DNA of 64,000 nt from Candidatus Scalindua japonica (GTDB taxonomy: Bacteria > Planctomycetota > Brocadiia > Brocadiales > Scalinduaceae). Of this stretch, positions 56,122 to 64,000 are shown one piece after another; positions within the stretch are counted from its first letter, which is position 1, and each line of letters starts with the position of its first letter. The notes beneath the pieces were generated by a model. That model did no database searches and was not told where the DNA came from. It was given only the letters and a program-made list of their open reading frames with translations. Made by a program: the position numbers and the translations under genes. The stretch lies in assembly GCF_002443295.1 (NCBI RefSeq), contig NZ_BAOS01000027.1:62001-126000 (forward strand), in the 5' to 3' direction.

Positions 56122-58941
56122 ATGAGTGGTAAAAATATGAAACAAGGGGAATTGTTTAAGAAGAAACTGGTTCCAGCCAAGCCCGGTTCCGGTAAGTTAT
56201 TTGAAGAAGAAATTGTGGTTAATGATGGTCCAGTTGTGTGCCTTGGTCAAGAATTTGAAAGTGATGTAGCACGTCGTGAATATTTTGCAGCGTTGCTTCG
56301 GGAAAAATTAAATGATCCTGAATTCCGTAAAATAGAAGGTTTCCCTATTGGTGAGGATGAGGACATCCTCGCTCTTTCCGATCCACCATATTACACTGCC
56401 TGTCCGAATCCCTGGATTGGTGATTTTATTAAAGAGTGGGAAAGTCAGAAGCCTGAAAAGCCGAAAAATTATCAATACCACAGAGAGCCGTTTGCAGTAG
56501 ATGTGAGCGAAGGTAAAAACGATCCATTTTATAGAGCACACTCTTACCATACTAAAGTACCGCCTAAAGCGATTGTAACCTATCTACTTCATTATACGGA
56601 TGTTGGAGACATTGTCTTTGATGGTTTTAGTGGTTCTGGCATGAGTGGTTTAGCTGCATATTTATGTGAAAATTTAAATAGTCAAGATAAAGAGCAGATA
56701 AGAAATATTTTTCATGGTGCTTCATATAATGAACCTAGTTTTGGTCCAAGGCACTCTATTATTGGTGATTTAGGGCCAGCTGCAGTTTCAATAGGATATT
56801 CGTATAACCGGAAGGTTAATTCTATTGAATATAATAAACAAGCAAAATCACTGATTAAAGAACTAAGAAATGAATTTGGTCATTTTTATGAAACTTTACA
56901 TTCAGATAATCAAAGTACTGGAATTATAAATTATACTGTTCTTTCTGACATATTTATATGCCAATCTTGTGGTGCAGAATTATGTTATTGGGATATTGCA
57001 GTTGATAAAGAAAAGAATGAACATAAAGAAATATTTGAATGTACAAGCTGTAAATCATCATTGAAAAGATCTGATTTGGATAGAGCCTACACTTCATACT
57101 ATGATAATATTGCCGGTGAAGTTGTTAAATGTGTAAAAAGAAAGCCTGTCCTGATAAATTATTACATAGGAAAGAAAAAATACGAAAAAATACCAGACTC
57201 AAAAGACATAGAGAAATCAGAAAATATTGATTTAAAAAGAGTCCTTCAATACTTACCAGTGAATAAGATCCCGTATATGCATATGACACATGAAAGAAAT
57301 AATTTGGCAAGTCAGGGTATAACTTATATTCATCATTTTTATAGTGCGAGAAATCTATTTATTGCAGCAGAAATGTGGCAAAGGATAATCAATAAATATA
57401 CTTTACTTATTAATATTTTTACAGCAATAAATCCAAGGCTTATTACCCAAATGTCTGCATATAGAGTAGGTAAAGGAAAAAGTAATTTAAGAACTGGAAC
57501 GCTTTATATTCCATCGTTAACGTCAGACTATAATGTTATTGGTGCTTTTGAAAGCAAATACAAAGTTTTGTCTAAAATACTTTTATCTTCAGAGAAAAGT
57601 AAGCCACATACTATATCAACTACACAAAGCCATATTGACTTATCAAATATACCTTCAAATTCAATAGACTATATATTTACAGATCCTCCATTTGGTGAGA
57701 ACATATATTACTCAGATTTGAACTATATATGGGAAAGCTGGCTTGGGGTAATAACTAATAGTGATTCTGAAGCAATTGTTGATAAAGCAAAGAAGAAAGG
57801 TAATGTGGAATACAAATATTTAATAAGTATGTCTTTCAAAGAAGCCTTCAGAATTTTAAAAAAGGGAAGATGGATTACTGTTGAGTTCCACAACTCTCAG
57901 AATGCAATATGGACATGTATTCAGAATGCTTTAATAGAAAACGGTTTTGTTATTGCAGACGTAAGAATTCTGGATAAAAAGCAAGGCTCAATAAAGCAGG
58001 TCATTGAAAGTTCTGCGATAAAACAAGATTTAATAATATCTGCTTACAAGCCTGTTGAAGCTCTTAACGAAAAAATAAATCTCTACACTAGTAGTGAACA
58101 AAGTGCATGGGATTTCGTGAGAGAGCACTTAAAAATGTTACCTGTTTTTGTTAGTAATTTAGGTATAGCTGAGGTTGTTATTGAAAGACAAGGCTTTCTA
58201 CTTTATGACAGGATGGTCGCTATTCATGTTCAAAATAACATGACAGTTCCTTGTTCAGCAGCAGAATTTAACTTAGGTTTGAAGACTAGATTTTCAGAGC
58301 GTGATGGAATGTATTTCTTGTCGGAACAGGTTACTGAATATGACAAAAAACGTTTACAATCAAAAGGAATTAGGCAGCTTTCATTATTTGTTACAAATGA
58401 GGCGTCGGCAATTCAATGGCTATACCACAAATTAAAAGATAAGCCACAAACGTTTAGTGATATACATCCTCAATTTATGAAAGAGATCAGTGGTTGGAGC
58501 AAAAATGAAAAAATACTGGAACTTTCAATTCTGCTTGAACAGAACTTCCTATGTTATGACGGTAAGGGCAGGGTTCCTGAACAGATCCATGCCTACCTCT
58601 CTACTAATTGGAAGGAACTGCGTAATCTGCGAAAAGAAGATCCGTCATTAGTTGCCAAGGCAAAAGATCGATGGTATGTCCCTGATCCAAGCAAAGCTGG
58701 CGATCTTGAAAAACTGCGTGAAAAATCCCTTCTCAAGGAGTTTGAAGAATACAAGGCGTCAAAGAAAAAGCTCAAACTCTTCCGCCTGGAGGCCGTTCGT
58801 ACAGGATTCAAGAAATGCTGGCAGGAACGAGACTATGCCACTATCATCAGTGTTGCAGAAAAGATTCCGAACAATGTCCTTGAAGAAGATCCGAAGCTGC
58901 TCATGTGGTATGACCAGGCAGTGACGAGAAGTCAGGGATAG
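56122..58941 (+). CDS. pglX: BREX type 3 DNA methyltransferase PglX (DUF1156 type)
   Basis: The 939-residue protein begins with the DUF1156 hallmark DPPYYTACPNPW (about 86-97), then the SAM-binding FSGSGMSGL (169-177), a C-x2-C zinc pair with a later C-x2-C (CQSC...CTSC, about 279-315), the catalytic TDPPFGENIYYSDLNY (DPPFGE at 521-526) and a helical C-terminus. It would methylate adenine in the host recognition site. Base composition changes sharply inside it: about 43% GC up to motif I (about 56640), 25-28% from there to about 58100, and 50% near the end. This suggests that the middle, with the recognition region, was replaced. Confidence 0.88.
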   Translation: MSGKNMKQGELFKKKLVPAKPGSGKLFEEEIVVNDGPVVCLGQEFESDVARREYFAALLREKLNDPEFRKIEGFPIGEDEDILALSDPPYYTACPNPWIGDFIKEWESQKPEKPKNYQYHREPFAVDVSEGKNDPFYRAHSYHTKVPPKAIVTYLLHYTDVGDIVFDGFSGSGMSGLAAYLCENLNSQDKEQIRNIFHGASYNEPSFGPRHSIIGDLGPAAVSIGYSYNRKVNSIEYNKQAKSLIKELRNEFGHFYETLHSDNQSTGIINYTVLSDIFICQSCGAELCYWDIAVDKEKNEHKEIFECTSCKSSLKRSDLDRAYTSYYDNIAGEVVKCVKRKPVLINYYIGKKKYEKIPDSKDIEKSENIDLKRVLQYLPVNKIPYMHMTHERNNLASQGITYIHHFYSARNLFIAAEMWQRIINKYTLLINIFTAINPRLITQMSAYRVGKGKSNLRTGTLYIPSLTSDYNVIGAFESKYKVLSKILLSSEKSKPHTISTTQSHIDLSNIPSNSIDYIFTDPPFGENIYYSDLNYIWESWLGVITNSDSEAIVDKAKKKGNVEYKYLISMSFKEAFRILKKGRWITVEFHNSQNAIWTCIQNALIENGFVIADVRILDKKQGSIKQVIESSAIKQDLIISAYKPVEALNEKINLYTSSEQSAWDFVREHLKMLPVFVSNLGIAEVVIERQGFLLYDRMVAIHVQNNMTVPCSAAEFNLGLKTRFSERDGMYFLSEQVTEYDKKRLQSKGIRQLSLFVTNEASAIQWLYHKLKDKPQTFSDIHPQFMKEISGWSKNEKILELSILLEQNFLCYDGKGRVPEQIHAYLSTNWKELRNLRKEDPSLVAKAKDRWYVPDPSKAGDLEKLREKSLLKEFEEYKASKKKLKLFRLEAVRTGFKKCWQERDYATIISVAEKIPNNVLEEDPKLLMWYDQAVTRSQG

Positions 58942-58944
58942 GAA

Positions 58945-58980
58945 CCACAGATGGACACAGATAAACACAGATTTTTGTAT
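58945..58980 (+). repeat. Left repeat flanking the GxxExxY gene
   Basis: CCACAGATGGACACAGAT (58945-58962), followed by AAACACAGA and TTTTTGTAT, matches 59343-59367 (CCACAGATGGACACGGAT then TTTGTAT) and, inverted, 59398-59427. It overlaps the start codon region of the GxxExxY gene, so the first residues (MDTDKHRF) are encoded by the repeat. Confidence 0.75.
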
Positions 58981-59334
58981 AAGGAAGAGACACATCAGAT
59001 TATTGGATGTGCATTTGAAGTTTTGAATACGCTTGGCCATGGTCTTCTTGAAAAACCATATGAAAATGCACTTGTTGTTGAATTTGGTTTAAAACAAATA
59101 CCGTTTCAGCAGCAGACGCGGTTTCCGGTGATTTATAAATCGGTACAAGTTGGTGAATATATCCCCGATCTGATTGTTTTTGATAAAATTATTGTTGACA
59201 CCAAGGTCATTGAGAAAATTGGCAATAATGAAATAGCGCAAATCATCAATTATCTAAAGATTACCGGGTTGAGAGTAGGGCTGGTATTAAACTTTAAACA
59301 TGCCAAACTTGAATGGGAGAGAATTATCTTATGA
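58951..59334 (+). CDS. GxxExxY family protein (PD-(D/E)xK-like nuclease)
   Basis: The 127-residue protein carries the family signature GLLEKPYENAL (about 31-41) and a PD-(D/E)xK-like core (YIPDLIVFDKIIVDTKVIEKI, about 68-88). In most members the last part reads E-x-K; here D-x-K is found, which may still bind metal. The gene is inserted between pglX and the AlbA_2 gene and is flanked by copies of a CCACAGATGGACAC repeat; its first codons lie in one copy. The family is widespread in environmental bacteria, with no proven role, and often lies among such repeats. It is probably a hitch-hiker rather than a BREX part. Confidence 0.85.
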   Translation: MDTDKHRFLYKEETHQIIGCAFEVLNTLGHGLLEKPYENALVVEFGLKQIPFQQQTRFPVIYKSVQVGEYIPDLIVFDKIIVDTKVIEKIGNNEIAQIINYLKITGLRVGLVLNFKHAKLEWERIIL

Positions 59335-59342
59335 AGAAAATG

Positions 59343-59427
59343 CCACAGATGGACACGGATTTTGTATTATCGAAAAACAAAATTATTAAAAATATTATCT
59401 GTGTGAATCTGTGTTCATCTGTGGTTA
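59343..59427. repeat. Right repeats flanking the GxxExxY gene (direct and inverted copies)
   Basis: A direct copy (59343-59360) is followed by an inverted one (59398-59427; its reverse complement reads CCACAGATGAACACAGAT). Together they form a long, imperfect stem with an AT-rich loop. A more degenerate copy lies at 56082-56103, between brxC and pglX (CCACAGATTATGCAGATGGGCACA). Confidence 0.7.
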
Positions 59428-59449
59428 CAAATGGAGTTGTTTCGTGAGG

Positions 59450-61207
59450 ATGAATGAACAAGAACTCTTAAAATTGCTCAGCGCCCATGAGTGGAAAGAT
59501 ATTGAGTTTAAAGAAGCCCAGAGAGCTGTCCCTAAAAATGCTTATGAATCTGTTTCCGCCTTTGCCAATACGGAAGGCGGTCATCTTGTATTTGGTGTAA
59601 GAAAAGACGGATCAGATTTTGAAGTAGTAGGCGTCTTAAACGTGGATAAAGTACAGAGCGACTTCCTGACTTCATTACGCCAAAAAGATAAGATCAGCTT
59701 GATTATTGATGTAAAGGAACAGCTCCATTTGGTTAACGAAAAAAATCTACTCGTGTTTTATGTGCCGGAAGCGCCACGTACTGATAAGCCGGTGTTCTTG
59801 AATGGAGATATTAGAAGAAGTTTTCTTCGCAAAGGAGCCTGCGACGTAAAATGCTCCAATGAAGAAGTTCAGCGGTTAATCAGTGACGCTTCACTGGAAC
59901 GGTATGATGGGCAAACAGTTGATCATGATTTAAACACCTGCTTCAGTTCCAAAGATATTGGCTGGTATCGTAGGCAGTACGAAGGAAAGACAGGTAATCG
60001 CAGTTATGGCGATTTAGAGGATTTGGAGTTTCTATTTCAGCTTGGTCTGATAAAAAATACGGACAGAGGCCAAAAACCGACTATTGCCTCAATTCTTTTA
60101 TTTGGTCAGGATGGTTACTTACGCGGTCTACTTCCCCGGCCGGTTATTGATTGTCAGCGGTACTTATTTAAACATGACGATTATTCAAGAGGTGAACGTT
60201 GGCATGATCGCACGGTTTGCGATTACAATTTAGTCCAGAGCTGGCTTGCTGTTCTTGAATGGTACTATCGTTTCGCTGAGATTCCGTATGAAGTAAATCC
60301 AAAAACTCTTCAACGCAGTGATACTCCACCGGATTATATTGCTTTTCGAGAAGCAATCATCAACATGCTGATTCATCAGGATTATGCCGACCATTGCCGC
60401 AAACCGGTTATTGCTCATTTTACCGATTTAACCCGATTTTGGAATCCAGGTGATGCATTTGCCAATGTAAGGGATCTGCTTGAGCCAGGAGAGAAGGAAA
60501 CAAGAAACCCAATTCTGGTGACGGCATTTAGACGTATCGGATTCAGTGAAAACGCAGGCTGGGGATTACGGGATGTATTTAAGAACTGGCGAGGATTGGG
60601 TAAGGTCCCGCCTGTAATAAACAACGATAAATCAAAGAAATCATTCGAACTTGTTTTACATAAGGAAGTCCTGTTATCAAAAGAACAGGTAGAATTTCAG
60701 AAGACAATCGGTGTTCACCTCTCAGAAGATGAGGCGTCTATTTTTGCATATGCATACAAGCACAAAAAACTCTCCATTTATGATATCCGGGATGTTTCAG
60801 GTAATCCACTTCAAAGCTGTCGAGACATTGCTGATCATTTAGTCATTCAGGCTCTTTTTGTTAAGATTGACAATGATTTATACGAACTTTCACCCGTCAT
60901 GCAGGAACGGTTCAAACATATTGAAGCTGAGGCCCATGATGAGGCCCATGATGAGGCCCATGAGAAACTTCTAGGTGACATGACTGAAACAGAACGGCAA
61001 ATTCTCAATTACTGTGTCGAACCCAAAAGTACTCCTGAATTACTCAAATTACTCGGATACCGTTCAAGAACGGGTAATTATAAATCTGCTCTATCTAACC
61101 TGCTTTCAAGTGGTTATCTGGAAATGACTATTCCAGGCAGTCCAAGAAGTAAGAATCAAAAATATAAATCAACAATGGAAGGCAAACGACTTGTACACAA
61201 CGACTAA
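59450..61207 (+). CDS. AlbA_2/Schlafen-type DNA-binding protein with HATPase_c_4-like and winged-helix parts
   Basis: ATG 59450 is preferred (585 residues), because an upstream frame (59411) lies in the repeat. The N-terminal AlbA_2 domain shows HEWKDIEFKEAQRAVPKNAYESVSAFANTEGGHLVFGVRKDG (about 10-52). The centre has the HATPase_c_4 motif REAIINMLIHQDYADH (about 290-305), and the end is winged-helix-like (LGYRSRTGNYKSALSNLLSSGYLEM). A 12-bp tandem repeat encodes HDEAHDEAH. These proteins are often called RecG-like regulators and occur in defence islands. It may regulate the operon or act as a defence factor. It is 146 nt from brxHII. Confidence 0.82.
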   Translation: MNEQELLKLLSAHEWKDIEFKEAQRAVPKNAYESVSAFANTEGGHLVFGVRKDGSDFEVVGVLNVDKVQSDFLTSLRQKDKISLIIDVKEQLHLVNEKNLLVFYVPEAPRTDKPVFLNGDIRRSFLRKGACDVKCSNEEVQRLISDASLERYDGQTVDHDLNTCFSSKDIGWYRRQYEGKTGNRSYGDLEDLEFLFQLGLIKNTDRGQKPTIASILLFGQDGYLRGLLPRPVIDCQRYLFKHDDYSRGERWHDRTVCDYNLVQSWLAVLEWYYRFAEIPYEVNPKTLQRSDTPPDYIAFREAIINMLIHQDYADHCRKPVIAHFTDLTRFWNPGDAFANVRDLLEPGEKETRNPILVTAFRRIGFSENAGWGLRDVFKNWRGLGKVPPVINNDKSKKSFELVLHKEVLLSKEQVEFQKTIGVHLSEDEASIFAYAYKHKKLSIYDIRDVSGNPLQSCRDIADHLVIQALFVKIDNDLYELSPVMQERFKHIEAEAHDEAHDEAHEKLLGDMTETERQILNYCVEPKSTPELLKLLGYRSRTGNYKSALSNLLSSGYLEMTIPGSPRSKNQKYKSTMEGKRLVHND

Positions 61208-61353
61208 GACACGAGTTTATAAGCTTGGTCAGTTGTGCTTGCAACTTGTGCACTCAAATACTTCATTTTCAAGTATTTCTCGCCTTTCATGGCTTATGCA
61301 CATTAAGTATCTGTTTTTATGCGCTTTCATCCTTTGTTTAATAAAGGGCTCCT

Positions 61354-64000
61354 ATGAACTCGGAATGGCAATACAGCACAATCCACAACTGCATATGCAA
61401 GGTGATTGAAAAGCAAACCTTGTGGGGACAGACAGTTTTTCGTATCTGGCTTCCTGCAAGCGATGCCATTGTTAAGATTCCAGGTTCTGCGCTTAACCCT
61501 ATAAGAGAGGAAATTAATCCGGAAAATGAACGCCATCGAATATCATACATAGCTACAGCTGCTAAGGTAGCGGATTTACTGGAAGGCAGCATTAATGTCC
61601 GTAACGAACATTTACTCCTTGCCCCGATGGAATCAAATGTTATTCCTCTTCCCCATCAGATTACGGCATTGTCACGGACAATGTCGGGAGACAGGGTTCG
61701 TTATCTTCTTGCTGATGAAGTTGGTCTGGGAAAGACCATTGAAGCGGGACTCGTTTTGCGCGAACTCAAATTACGTGGACTTGCTCGTCGTATACTTATT
61801 GTTGCACCCAAAGGCATTGTTACCCAGTGGGTTTCTGAAATGCAGACACACTTTAACGAAAAATTCCAGTTGATCCTTGGTGAAGACCTGAAAACATTAG
61901 GTAAGGTGTCTTCAGGTGAATCATCAACACCGTGGACAATATTTGATCAGATTGTGGTATCCATTGATTCGGTTAAACCAATGGAGAAGCGCCGTGGGTG
62001 GCCAAAAGAGCGTATTGCGGAATACAATAAGATTCGATTTGAGGATCTGATAACAGCCGGTTGGGACTTAGTCATTGTGGATGAGTCACACCGCCTTGGA
62101 GGCAGCACTGACCAGATTGCTCGATATAAATTGGGACAAGGTCTTGCAGAATCGGCACCCTATCTTCTTTTGCTGACAGCAACACCTCACCAGGGGAAAA
62201 CAGATGCTTTTCATAGATTGATGAAACTCCTTGATACCGAAACCTTTCCTGATATTGAAAGCGTTTCAAGAGACCGTGTCGCTCCTTATGTTATCCGTAC
62301 AGAAAAGCGTAAAGCTGTTGATGCTGAGGGGCAACCGTTATTCAAGCCGAGACGGACAGAAATGTCTCCTGTTTCCTGGCAGCAACATCACCACCTGCAG
62401 GAACTTCTCTATAAGTCAGTTACTGATTATGTGAGGGAAGGATATAATCAGGCGATTAAGGACAAAAATTATCATATCGGTTTTCTGATGATTCTCATGC
62501 AGCGACTGGTTGTGTCAAGTACAAGAGCAATTCGAACTACACTGGAACGAAGGCTTGAGGCTCTTAAGAATCAAACGCAGTTAATAATCGAGAAACTTGA
62601 TAATTATGAGAGTCTGGACTCTGAATTAGAATCCATATACGACATGGACGGACAAGAACTGCTTGATGAGCTTTTGGAGTTTCATGTTGCAGCCTTGGAA
62701 AACGAAGTAAACCTTGTGGAATCTATTCTTAATAGTGCTGTTCAGTGTGAGCAGGCAGGACCTGATGCAAAAGCTGAATATCTTATCGACTGGATTTATC
62801 GCCTTCAGTCTGAGGAAAATGAATCTGACCTCAAGACTCTAATCTTTACTGAGTTTGTTTCGACACAGGCAATGCTTAAGGAATTTCTGGAGGCCAGAGG
62901 AATTTCTGTTGTTTGTCTTAACGGTTCATTAAGTATGGAAGAACGTATACAGGTCCAGGAATCCTTCCGGACTAAAACACGGGTTTTAATTTCTACGGAT
63001 GCCGGTGGAGAGGGATTAAACCTTCAATTTTGTCATATTGTTATTAATTATGATATCCCCTGGAATCCAATGCGGCTAGAGCAGCGGATAGGACGTGTAG
63101 ACCGTATCGGTCAGCGAAAAACAGTGCGTGCCATCAACTTTGTTTTTGAAAATTCAGTTGAGTTAAGGGTCCGTGAAGTGTTGGAACAGAAGCTCTCTGT
63201 TATTTTTCACGAGTATGGAATCGACAAAACCGGAGATGTTCTCGATTCAGCTCAAGCTGGAGGGATTTTTGAGGAAATGTTTACAGCGGCTATCTTGAAT
63301 CCTGATAACATCGATGACGTCACCCAGAAAACTGTTGACCAGATAAAACAGGAGATCCGTGATGTTAGAGAACGTTCGGCAATATATGGCATTTCAGATG
63401 AACCGGATTTGCATGCAGCAGAACGCCTTCGCTCACATCCTCTACCTCATTGGCTGGAACAAATGACAATTTCCTACCTGGAGTCACATGGAGGAAAAGC
63501 TTCCCGGAAGAAATCGTGGTGGAATTTACTCTGGCCTGACGGAGCAAAACATACAAAAGCGGTTTTCAACTCCCGTGATGCGGACATCTTTAATGCTAAG
63601 CTTTTAAATCTAGAAAATCCCCGAATCAGAGGTCTGGCCTTAAATATACCTCCGATTGCTGCGGGACAACCAATCCCGAATGTACAGGTTAAAGATCTCC
63701 CGGAAAACATTGCCGGTTATTGGGGACTCTATGAAATTCGCATTACTTTGAGTAACCTTCAAATACCTTCATCATTAAGAACACCACATGCCAGGCGAAG
63801 GTTTCTTACTGTTTTCACCAATGAAGAAGGCAAAGTCTTTCTGCCTACAGCACGCCACATCTGGAATGGAATTAATGATTCAGAACTGTCCGTGACGGGA
63901 ACGCTATCGATGGATGACTCAAAGCATGCCTTTGAAAGGCTGAGGGAGGTTGCTGAAGAGACGGGGAAGGATATTTTCAGCGAGCTAATGCAGGAACATT
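61354..64000 (+). CDS. brxHII: BREX type 3 SNF2-type helicase BrxHII (C-terminus beyond window)
   Basis: ATG 61354 is the first start after an in-frame TAA at 61342-61344. The visible 882 residues contain the SNF2 helicase motifs: Walker A DEVGLGKTIEAG (121-132), DEAH-type DESH (243-246), LLTATPHQGK, and in the second lobe STDAGGEGLNLQFCHIVINYDIPWNPMRLEQRIGRVDRIGQRK. No stop codon is met before 64000. BrxHII in type 3 BREX lies after pglX; pglZ and brxA would follow outside the window. It is presumed to act on DNA during phage exclusion. Confidence 0.85.
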   Translation, partial: MNSEWQYSTIHNCICKVIEKQTLWGQTVFRIWLPASDAIVKIPGSALNPIREEINPENERHRISYIATAAKVADLLEGSINVRNEHLLLAPMESNVIPLPHQITALSRTMSGDRVRYLLADEVGLGKTIEAGLVLRELKLRGLARRILIVAPKGIVTQWVSEMQTHFNEKFQLILGEDLKTLGKVSSGESSTPWTIFDQIVVSIDSVKPMEKRRGWPKERIAEYNKIRFEDLITAGWDLVIVDESHRLGGSTDQIARYKLGQGLAESAPYLLLLTATPHQGKTDAFHRLMKLLDTETFPDIESVSRDRVAPYVIRTEKRKAVDAEGQPLFKPRRTEMSPVSWQQHHHLQELLYKSVTDYVREGYNQAIKDKNYHIGFLMILMQRLVVSSTRAIRTTLERRLEALKNQTQLIIEKLDNYESLDSELESIYDMDGQELLDELLEFHVAALENEVNLVESILNSAVQCEQAGPDAKAEYLIDWIYRLQSEENESDLKTLIFTEFVSTQAMLKEFLEARGISVVCLNGSLSMEERIQVQESFRTKTRVLISTDAGGEGLNLQFCHIVINYDIPWNPMRLEQRIGRVDRIGQRKTVRAINFVFENSVELRVREVLEQKLSVIFHEYGIDKTGDVLDSAQAGGIFEEMFTAAILNPDNIDDVTQKTVDQIKQEIRDVRERSAIYGISDEPDLHAAERLRSHPLPHWLEQMTISYLESHGGKASRKKSWWNLLWPDGAKHTKAVFNSRDADIFNAKLLNLENPRIRGLALNIPPIAAGQPIPNVQVKDLPENIAGYWGLYEIRITLSNLQIPSSLRTPHARRRFLTVFTNEEGKVFLPTARHIWNGINDSELSVTGTLSMDDSKHAFERLREVAEETGKDIFSELMQEH

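Noticed and set aside
60900-60970. Short repeats as a CRISPR array
   Set aside because: The 12-bp units are contiguous, in frame and coding; there are no spacers. No CRISPR array was seen anywhere in the window.
61191-61409. 72-codon frame between the AlbA_2 gene and brxHII
   Set aside because: It overlaps both neighbours in another frame, has no ribosome site, and brxHII has a clear start at 61354.

Overview
The window looks like chromosomal DNA of a low-GC planctomycete of the anammox order Brocadiales, most like 'Candidatus Scalindua'. This assignment is inference from overall flavour: AT-rich DNA, a dnaA-dnaN-dciA-gyrB block, enzymes for meso-diaminopimelate and peptidoglycan, and many envelope proteins with coiled coils or TPRs. 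No rRNA or anammox marker gene is present to prove it. The organism is Gram-negative-like, with lipoproteins, signal peptides and a Mur ligase.

Region 1 (1-5.6 kb, minus strand): an Rrf2 regulator, a DASS-type anion transporter, a universal stress protein and the N-terminal part of an AprA-like adenylylsulfate reductase, which together read as a sulfate uptake and reduction operon. Two tandem CNNM/CorC-type membrane proteins lie upstream. Region 2 (5.8-10.8 kb): an aspartate-type aminotransferase; a complete 2.2 kb ISKra4-like insertion sequence with 25-bp inverted ends, an 8-bp target duplication and a DNA adenine methyltransferase as passenger; then a minus-strand set of small proteins (DUF2249, two cupin-like, DUF1858) interrupted by a perfect 70-bp palindrome. 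Region 3 (11.1-16.7 kb): dnaA, dnaN, dciA and gyrB, a replication-initiation neighbourhood with an AT-rich dnaA-dnaN spacer.

Region 4 (16.7-34.2 kb): housekeeping genes, including dapF, UDP-xylose synthase, lysC with a 6-phospho-3-hexuloisomerase-like gene, yggT, deoB, a MurC/Mpl-type ligase, a DjlA-like co-chaperone, a coiled-coil lipoprotein, tilS, tRNA-Asn with a small GIY-YIG insert, and the gap-pgk-rpe-accD run behind a strong promoter and a long structured leader. Region 5 (34.3-51.3 kb): envelope proteins. They include two SPFH/band-7 proteins with histidine-rich tails, two coiled-coil secreted paralogues with duplicated beta-domains (one also His-rich), an 18-or-so-repeat TPR protein and several unknown membrane proteins, interleaved with trpE, bioA and a Bax-inhibitor-1 family protein. 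A GC-rich hairpin island of unknown nature lies at 35.5-35.7 kb.

Region 6 (51.6-64 kb): a type 3 BREX phage-defence operon (brxF, brxC, a DUF1156 pglX, brxHII) that runs off the window before the expected pglZ and brxA. A 150-bp MITE-like element sits directly in front of brxF. A repeat-flanked GxxExxY gene and an AlbA_2/Schlafen-type gene are inserted between pglX and brxHII. The pglX gene is a base-composition mosaic, about 28% GC in the middle and 42-50% at both ends, which suggests that its central recognition module was exchanged.
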